A stretch of DNA of 64,000 bases from Arachnopeziza araneosa (taxonomy: Eukaryota > Ascomycota > Leotiomycetes > Helotiales > Arachnopezizaceae). This document shows, one piece after another, positions 57,244 to 64,000 of this stretch. The notes below the pieces were generated by a model. The model saw nothing but the letters and a program-made list of their open reading frames with translations, was not told the origin of the DNA and made no database searches. The DNA is taken from NCBI GenBank assembly GCA_003988855.1, contig QYAI01000085.1, positions 52,148 through 116,147 of the forward strand, given 5' to 3'. Both the position numbers and the translations under genes were made by a program. Numbering within the stretch: the first letter of the stretch is position 1; each line of letters starts with the position of its first letter.

Positions 57244-58126
57244 ATGTGGTTTAATGTGATGGTTCTGGCGGCGTTGGTGATGGCGGCGGGGTCAGAGGCG
57301 AGGAGTATTGGAGATTTTATTGGTGAGTTGCTCTCTCTTCTCTTTGGTTGACGATACTCTTGCGGCGTTTTGTTTCCATCTTCAAAACAAACCAACGAGA
57401 CACATCACGCGAAAGTTCATTGGGTTGAGATGAGGGTTGAGATGGGGCACTTGAGAAGAATCTCTCGTGGTAGCTCTTGTTGAGAATATGATTCTAACCA
57501 TACCTCTCATAGCATCAATCCATATCCACCTACCATCTAACGCCTTCCCACCGCATACCCAACCAAAAGCACCATCGCCCTTCTCCCCTTCCAAACTTGC
57601 CTCCTCCATTCCCGAGTGTAGATTCCTCCCCCACCCCAGCAGCTCTTCTCCTCCCTCATCCGACAACTCCATCCCCTCGCACGCGTGGCCACACATCTCC
57701 ACGCTCCTGACCTCCAACACACAAAATCTGCTGCCGCCCTCACCACCCGATCCCTTCCACCGCAGTCGCGTGCACACGCTCCGACTCAAGGACACGGTCG
57801 ACGACGTGAGTCTGGAAGGCGTCGTGGTAGGCTTGGTCTACACGGCACCCGAACCAAGCGATCGGGAGCTCGAACTACGGGAGGAGCAGCCGCAGCCGGG
57901 AGCCATCTCTCGTCGTGCTCCCGCGAGCAGCGACTGGACGCGTTTCACGTACCACGGTCCGCAGGAGGGCGAGGGCGAGGGCGAGGGCGAGGAGGGAGAG
58001 GTCGACAGGAAGTGTCTCGCCGAGGCGATTGACGGCGTGGTGCGCGAGCGGGTTATGGAAGGGGTGTTGGAATTAAGCGGGGGAAAGGGGGGCAGGGTTG
58101 GATTCCTCGTGTACCGAGTTGATTGA
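57244..58126 (+). CDS. Hypothetical, possibly secreted protein
   Basis: Two exons: 57244-57322 and 57513-58126, joined over a 190-bp intron with GTGAGT donor, CTAAC branch site and TAG acceptor; 230 codons. Exon 1 reads MWFNVMVLAALVMAAGSEARS, a good secretion signal with a likely cut near GSEA-RS. The rest is Pro/Ser-rich (SNAFPPHTQPKAPSPFSPSK), then a Glu/Gly stretch encoded by GAGGGC repeats (near residue 180). It ends with a segment that looks folded (CLAEAIDGVVRERVMEGVLELSGG..VGFLVYRVD). Cysteines are few. No family recognised. The region is GC-rich compared with most of the window. The splice model is plausible but untested. Confidence 0.5.
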
Positions 58127-58298
58127 GGGCTGGCTCGCTTGGGGATATAATAACAATTCACTTTCTATATCAAGACCGGCTTGTGGGGATGAGACGGCGT
58201 TGCATCGTGGGCCCTGTAGGCTCTCACTCCTTCTCCTGGGGCGCCGCAAAAACGTGGGAGGGCAGGATCAGGATAAATTGCCTGCGAGAATGATGGAT

Positions 58299-58377
58299 GC
58301 TATATGAGGCCGGATACTATATGAGGCCGGATGCTATATGAGGCCGGATGCTATATGAGGCCGGATGCTATATGGGG
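58299..58377. repeat. 17-bp tandem repeat, four full copies plus a partial
   Basis: Units of 17 bp (GCTATATGAGGCCGGAT) start at 58299, 58316, 58333 and 58350, with a partial fifth at 58367. One unit begins with A instead of G; otherwise they are identical, which indicates recent expansion. Confidence 0.95.
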
Positions 58378-58494
58378 CCCTGATGCAAGAGGGTTCGAGA
58401 ACCTGCATTCGGGGGAGGGGGGATGCAGCAACTCGACTCTTCTCTGGGGGACGTGGTACGTACGTACGGACGGACTCGCACCCAGCTCGATGTC

Positions 58495-58553
58495 TCGTCG
58501 TCGTCGTCGTCGTCGTCGGCGGCGCGCATGGCATGGCATGGCATGGCATGGCA
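58495..58553. repeat. (TCG)n followed by (GCATG)n
   Basis: About eight TCG triplets (58495-58518) are followed within a few bases by about five GCATG pentamers (58526-58553). Confidence 0.9.
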
Positions 58554-58856
58554 TTGCATCGCCTCGCCTCACCTCGCCTCGCAGCGGCTATGTCGAGTGG
58601 GAAAAAAGAAAGCACCAGCGCCAGCACCAGCAAGAGAGAGAGAGGCAGAAACAACACAGCGCACATGGGATAAACCATCTCCAGGTCCGAGCAGAGGTTA
58701 CAGACAGATCAGCAGCGGTCACTGCCCATCTCCTTTCCTCCCCCCCTTTGTGCATCCAGCAGCGTGTGTGTGTGTGCGCGACGCAGGGTAGAGCAGGGCG
58801 GGGTGACAGAGAAAGTCCGGTAGATGGGGGTGATTCGACCCCTCTGCGCGTTCCTG

Positions 58857-58896
58857 CAGTAGCAGTAGCAGCAGCAGTAGCAGCAGCAGTAGCAGC

Positions 58897-58935
<39 letters not shown>

Positions 58936-58938
58936 AGC
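58857..58938. repeat. (CAG)n/(TAG) triplet repeat
   Basis: About 80 bp of AGC triplets with regular TAG interruptions. The interruptions stop the plus-strand Gln frame, so it is noncoding in that frame. Confidence 0.95.
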
Positions 58939-59140
58939 ACGCCGAGCATCAACCCGTTACACCGCATCGCTCATTCCACCTTGCAGCAGGACGTACGCGA
59001 GGGCCACAGCGACGCTTCTCCTCTCCCTTGATATTTCTACGGCGTCTGGTAAACACTGGTGATAGCGCACTTGGATTTTTGAAATGGGGGATGCCTACTA
59101 GCGACGCACCCCCTCCCCGCACGCAGAATTCCCGTGTCCG

Positions 59141-59215
59141 CTGTGCTGTGCTGTGCTGTGCTGTGCTGTACTGTACTGTGCTGTGCTGTGCTGTACTGTA
59201 CTGTACTGTACTGTA
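59141..59215. repeat. Pentanucleotide array, 15 x CTGTG/CTGTA
   Basis: Exactly fifteen 5-bp units alternating in blocks between CTGTG and CTGTA. Followed directly by ATACATAC-type repeats (to ~59300) and, at about 59412-59456, by GTGGC/GTGGT arrays. Confidence 0.95.
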
Positions 59216-60538
59216 CGCTATCTCCTCCCATGATACCTATACATACATACAAATATACATACATACAAATATAGATACATATACATATACATATATACAC
59301 AGCACCCAGCGATCTCGCTCCCTCCCCCCCCCACCCAACTCCAGGCATCGATCCAGCAGCGATAGCAGCAGCAGAACCCCCTCTCCTCACCCCTCGTATG
59401 CATCTCTGTCGTGTGGCGTGGCGTGGCGTGGCGTGGCATGGTGGTGGTGGTGGTGGCCCCGACGCCACGGCACTTGCACGAGAGAGAGAGAGTGTGTGTG
59501 TGCAGTAGGTACGTTTGCAGAGGAGACGAGCAAGCAGCCTGGTATCGCGCCGCGAGATGATGCAGGTACCGAACGTGTGCAGCTTGGATCCTCCGTCTGA
59601 CGGCCCCCCAAGGGCTGAAGGCTTGGGTGCGTCAAACGACAGCCGCACAGGCACCACCAACACTCTATTCGAAGCCGCGTCTCCTGAACCCTCTCCGCCA
59701 TACACCAGTAGGAAGAGTCGACGAGGCCGTGAAACAGATTAAGCTTCTGACGTGCACACTTGACACTGGGGGCAAAGGTTTATTGGGAGTTCAGCTCTAC
59801 AGTCACAGGGAACCTCAACCCAGCTCATATAGGCTGCTTGTAGATATTTGTTTAGACAACACAAAAATAGCCTTTGCTTTTAATTCTCTCTCGTTACCGT
59901 TTCGTCGTTCGTTCAGTTACATAAGAGAACCAATAGGAGCCATTGCCATTCCATGGGGAAATGTGAAGAAAAGTCGTTAGGTCATAAGTGTTAAAAAATC
60001 CTAAGCCAACACGCAACTGCAAAAGAAAAGCACATGTGCCTTCATCTCTCTCATACGCGGGAGATGAAGCGGTCCAGATCCCTGCCTAGGCTCATATCAG
60101 GCATTTCTTTTCCACGTTATCATCCTCCATTGCTGCTTGCTCGCTCGCTCGCTTGCGTGTAAAACGATTTCCGAAGACGGAAATAGACTGTCTCATGAGA
60201 GTCATTTCATCTCCTTGCAAAGCGTTCAATCATCAACCGTATGGATAGCCCCAGAAGAGCCATCTTTAAGCACTAGAAATATCTTTGTTGTGCAAGTCAT
60301 AAACTCGTCCATCATCTGAATGTCGAAGGAAAATAAAGTATGCCGAGGAGGTTTTTCAGCCGGTACAAGAACAATTCGTGAAGGTAATGAAAATTTTTGA
60401 GATTCTAAAGAGTGTGTGTTTTTCGGGGATGCATGTAGATATGTTCGACAGGCCCAGACCTCAACGTAAATGGCAGGTGGTGAGAAGTCGGGGAGGAATC
60501 CTGGGGGGAAATGTGCAAAAGAATCCGCGTGAAAGAAA

Positions 60539-62689
60539 TTATCGTCGTCTTGACGAGATCTGTGACCGAGCTCGGTTTGGACCAGGCGCGGCTTCGTAAC
60601 TCGATGATCCCGAGACGGAGCCTTCGCGGATCGTCTTCCTCCGTTTCAGATCTAGGTCCCCGCTTGGTCCCCTGCTCGAAGGTCGTCCGTCATCCTCATC
60701 GTCTCGCCCACGTTTGTTGCCCGCAGCCGTTCCGTTCATCAGAGGCTGCTGGGCTGCGTATCCGTTTGGTATCGAGTTACCCATGTCGGGCTGCGATGCG
60801 TACACATCTGGACCGGTATTCCCATTGGCGGTCCCACGCTCGCTGCTCATTACATTATAGAGATTAGAGGATGGTGGCTGGACACGGGGAGGAGTATTGT
60901 AGCCGCCTGGTTGTTGTTGTTGTTGTTGAGCATAGTATGGCTGCGGGGCGGAAGCCGTTCTGGGGGTGGCGCGCCCAGATGCTGGATGGTTGGGCGAACC
61001 GGTCATCTCGGGTGAGAGATGTGGGTGTTCTCCAGCTAATGATCCCACCGCCGGTCCATTGCTGTAGGAGTATGAGCCACGGTTGGCATCGTAGTTTGAG
61101 GGATTGCCATGAGTATATTCCGTCTCATGCTCGTGATCCGCCTCATCTTCTCCTTGGCTATGCCCGACATGTCCCTGACTTTGGCTGTGATGCAGCATCC
61201 CGTTGGTATCTTTGACATCGTGATGTTCCGTCTCAGATCCCGGAGCTCGTGCTGAGGGTGGGCCCATCTCATTCTTGATGTACGAGTTGGACTGCGAGTA
61301 TTGCCCAGGCGTTGATTGAGGGTATGCATTCTGTTGACTGGGTGGTGCAGAATACATTTGCCGTGAAGCATCGTAAGGTTGGGTGCCTTGCTGATACTGC
61401 ATGCTCTGGATTGAGGTTCCGGGAGGGGTCGTCGCTGGAGTCGTTGGCATTGAACGTGCGTTGCTAAGACCTGTGTCGATCGACAGGGGATTTGTACCTT
61501 GAACGTTGCTCATTCCTCCCTGAGGTCCCCACTGAAAATTGCCGTCTGAGCTTCCCATGTTGCCCATGACGCTCGAAGCACTGGTCGGAGGTGTAGGAAA
61601 GGTATGAGCTCGATCGATACTCGGGCGGCCACTGACATTGCTGGGATGGGGTGCCAGCGAGTGCTGCGGTCCGCCTGGAAGTCCACCGATCGAGTTGGTC
61701 ATGGAATGATGGTGGTGTTGATGGAGAGAGGGGAGGCCTTGGGGAGTCTGGCGGTTCTGCATCTGATTCTGCTCCTGTTTCCGACGTTCAGCTGCGGCCA
61801 TGACCGCATTTGTTCTCGTCTGGTTGGTTGGGTGGTAGAGAAGTGCGCCAATATTGTGAACAAAGAGTGGATAGAGCAATTCTGTGATTTTCTCCTTGTT
61901 TGCGAAATCCAGTGCACGCTCGAATGGAATCCTAGAAGTATGTTAGATTGGGTTCTGTCAAACTCTCCCGTCAATTCAGGATGCTCACCAAACTCCCTTG
62001 AGGCTATCAAAGCATTAGTATACACACTTTAAAGCCGGATGAGAGAAGGTACTCACTGCATAGGTCCTATCTTGACCACATGTCTCATCTTTTCGCTCTT
62101 CAAGATACCATCTCGTCGGCCTCTTGTCATTCCCGCCACATTCAACAGTTTCGTACCATTGATCATGTGATTGTCTGTAAAACATCCGTTAACGCGTTCG
62201 ATGCAATCTGGGATGGTTCTCCCGCTTACCTTCTCTTCGGGCAACACAGACTCCCTTTGCCTCGACTTGAAAACAGAGACTCCCTTCGTCTTCCCACAAT
62301 GTTGCAGTTACTCGTGGTTTCATGCCTGGGGGTGCCACTTGCCCGGTTGTGTCAAAACCTTGCTGCGCGCCATAACCTTGACCAGGCATGGGCTGCCCCG
62401 CGGACATGGCAGGTAGTGGGAGAACATTTCCTTGCTGGCCCATTGATCCAGAGACTGGATGACCGGCAGACTGCGGCGACGTCAGGCCGTTGGTATAACC
62501 ATACTGATTATAGGGTCCCGGTGCTGGCGGGTATTGCGCCGGACCAGGCTGCAGAAGTGGTGGCTGCTGCTGCTGCTGCTGATGCTGAGGATAGTGTCCC
62601 ATACCGCCGGAAGTGACGGTTTGCGGTGGTGGAGGCTGCCCAGCTGACATATGTGACGGGTAATACATCTCTTGAGGGCCGTGGTTCAT
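60539..62689 (-). CDS. stuA: APSES transcription factor StuA
   Basis: Exons from the chosen start: 62689-62230, 62174-62057, 62003-61989 (a 15-nt microexon) and 61931-60539; introns 55, 53 and 57 bp; 661 codons. The APSES DNA-binding domain (about residues 128-235) is unmistakable: [91 protein letters not shown]. StuA controls conidiophore development and other differentiation in moulds. Flanks are Gln/Pro/Ser-rich, and a basic C-terminal patch (KRGRDDEDD..., LDLKRRKT) is a likely nuclear signal. The start MNHGPQEMYYPSHMSAGQ is where I recall family members beginning, but the frame stays open upstream to a probable acceptor at 63047, so a longer N-terminus (or alternative transcript) is possible. 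Confidence 0.93.
61989..62003 (-). other. stuA: 15-nt microexon of stuA
   Basis: The piece C-CTC-AAG-GGA-GTT-TG joins upstream CA to make His and downstream G to make Trp, giving HLKGVW inside the APSES domain. Both flanking introns (53 and 57 bp) have GT..TAG ends (GTGAGT and GTGAGC donors). Without this exon the conserved LKGV segment is lost. Confidence 0.85.
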
Positions 62690-64000
62690 GTTTGAGTATG
62701 GTTCTTGGCTGTAGGTGTAGTTAGGCCCTGACGGTGAGGTGTTGTTGTAGGGAGCTTGTGATAGGGAGACTGGAAGTCCACCGTTGGAGGGGAGGGTGGG
62801 AGATGGGGTCTTTGGGCCGTTGGATGAAGATGCCGTGGTGTATGATGACTGCGAGCCTCCGTTTAAAATCGAGGAGGACCCAAGGGATCCAAGAGATCCA
62901 ACCCGGGGTGACGATGTACCTGAAGAATATGCCTGTTGCGGCGTTGGCAATGGGAGAGGAGGTAACCTATCATTCACATACAGCGGCCGTTGGTTGGCGT
63001 GATGATTGTAGTACGGTACGTCGGAGGGTCCCCGGGTATGGACGGACTGTGAAATCGATGGGAGATCCAGCTTTTCGGTTTAAAGGGTTCACGTCCTAAA
63101 CGGACTATGGACTGGCAGACTCAATGAAGAGCCGTAAAGCAGGAGGCAGAGGGGTGTGGTGGTGGTGGTGGTGGTGGTGGTGGATGCGTTCTAGAGAGGA
63201 ATTGCGCTGGGAAGACGGGTCGATGAAGCGTTGGGAGACAATGATCAGGAGGCGGCGGAGTTGCGTACAGGAGCAGATGGCATCAAAATTTCCGTAAAAT
63301 CGTTAGAAGCTGGTCAAGTTTCTGTCTACAATGGAGCGCGATTGGTGGTCGTAAGCTTTTCGGAAGGGACAAAAACGATGCAGACACAGCAAAAATGATG
63401 TCGTCAAAGGGTCAGAGACCGAAGGCAGGACGTTTGGCTCGTAGACAGTCGTAAACAGGAGACTTTGAAAAACGTAAATATCAACCCAATTGAGATGCGA
63501 TGGAAGCTTCACGACAGGACGATTGAAGGTTACGCGAAGCTGCAGGTATGCTTGTGTTCTAGGTATCGCTTCGAAAAGTTTTTCTGATCCGAGCTTCTTT
63601 TGATATTCGAGGATGCCAACGTCTAGAGGAGGAGGGTTCGTTAAGCTCGTGAGTAATCGTTTGACGGGCAGCAGAGACTGGAGGATGGCGGCAGCGGCAG
63701 GTCGGAGAGGTCTGGCAGCTGTATGGAGGGTAGATTTGGGGGAGGAGGAGTGAAGAACTTCTGCCACCTCTAATGCAGGTACGATAGTCAGCGCTGCAGG
63801 AAAAACAAGAGGATTGAATGGAGGCAGAGCGCAGGAAAGAAACCAGAGGGAGAATGGGGGCCTGTCTGGGTGCACATACCTTTTCTCGGTCCTGGGGCCT
63901 CCTACCAAAGAAAAACAAGAGGTCGGGAGGGAGAAGGGGGAGGTGGATCTGGGTCGTTGGGAGGGAGAGGCGCGGGAGGGAGAAGAAGAGGTTGGGGGGG
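62690..64000 (-). promoter_or_regulatory. stuA leader/upstream region
   Basis: On the minus strand the stuA frame continues upstream to a TTTCACAG acceptor-like site at 63047 (encoding ...YYNHHANQRPLYVNDRLPPLPLPTPQQ...). Two short upstream ORFs start with ATG at 63283 (12 codons) and 63877 (29 codons). A GTATGT donor-like site overlaps the latter, so a leader intron is possible. A (GGT)n repeat lies at 63156-63183. Long leaders with upstream ORFs are known for stuA genes; their use here is inferred. Confidence 0.45.
63156..63183. repeat. (GGT)n microsatellite
   Basis: Nine GTG/GGT triplets in the presumed stuA leader. Confidence 0.9.

Larger units (their letters stand above)
58127..60538. 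other. 2.4 kb repeat-rich noncoding region
   Basis: Between the hypothetical secreted protein (+) and the end of stuA (-). The first half is packed with simple and tandem repeats (listed separately). The second half is ordinary and likely includes the stuA 3' UTR. Frames here read as simple repeats and are not called. Confidence 0.6.

Noticed and set aside
58390..58410. tRNA B-box-like sequence (GGTTCGAGAACC)
   Set aside because: No matching A-box or cloverleaf stems around it; no tRNA gene was identifiable in the window.
58331..59705. Several 190-240-codon frames over the repeat cluster on both strands
   Set aside because: Composition is entirely dictated by microsatellites (poly-Ala, poly-Leu, Met-Ala-Trp-His repeats); no conserved segment.
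63303..63908. 201-codon minus-strand frame upstream of stuA
   Set aside because: No ATG with a convincing context and no recognisable domain; it lies in the presumed leader/promoter.
1..64000. CRISPR array, insertion sequence, operon or prophage features
   Set aside because: The window is a fungal nuclear region; tandem arrays seen are direct microsatellites without spacer structure, and no transposase or integrase frame was recognised.

Overview
This window is nuclear DNA of a filamentous ascomycete (Pezizomycotina). Three things support this. Coding regions are interrupted by short introns, mostly 46-69 bp with GT..AG ends and CTAAC/CTGAC-like branch sites. The gene content is typical of moulds (an APSES regulator of the StuA type, a CSN3-type COP9 subunit, fungal mitoribosomal mL58, fungal Iec3). 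Genes lie on both strands without operons. A Leotiomycetes-like affiliation is my impression from protein resemblance and is not proven.

Left part (1-16.5 kb), mostly housekeeping. It holds the 3' end of an NBR1-type autophagy receptor, a NOP13-like nucleolar RRM protein divergent from an Ino80-complex Iec3 subunit, NADP-isocitrate dehydrogenase, a C2H2 zinc-finger protein, a 2.4 kb gene-poor stretch with a (CA)n microsatellite, CCR4-NOT subunit Not3/Not5, a D-aminoacyl-tRNA deacylase whose first intron appears to be GC-AG, and a Cyp40-type cyclophilin.

Middle part (17-37 kb). It holds an uninterrupted 1247-codon BUD2-like RasGAP, a disordered protein, mitochondrial ribosomal protein mL58, a GNAT acetyltransferase, an unassigned proline-rich protein, the remains of an MFS sugar transporter, a membrane-anchored protein of the heme-dependent oxidative N-demethylase (DUF3445) family, and a seven-exon membrane GT2 glycosyltransferase.

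Right part (37-64 kb). After 6.6 kb with no recognisable gene come neutral trehalase, isocitrate lyase (three GCGGGG CreA-type sites upstream), gamma-glutamyl phosphate reductase divergent from CSN3 (second probable GC-AG intron), a Cut12-like spindle-pole-body coiled-coil protein, a possible secreted protein, a dense microsatellite cluster, and the developmental regulator StuA with a 15-nt microexon inside its DNA-binding domain.

No gene cluster with a joint pathway is evident. Isocitrate dehydrogenase, isocitrate lyase and trehalase are all carbon-metabolism genes but are far apart. I found no new multi-gene system. The items most worth checking are gene-structure oddities (two GC-AG introns, the microexon, the StuA N-terminus), the decayed transporter, the repeat cluster and the 6.6 kb gene-free tract. 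All exon boundaries were derived by eye from splice signals, reading frame and family resemblance; no search was run.
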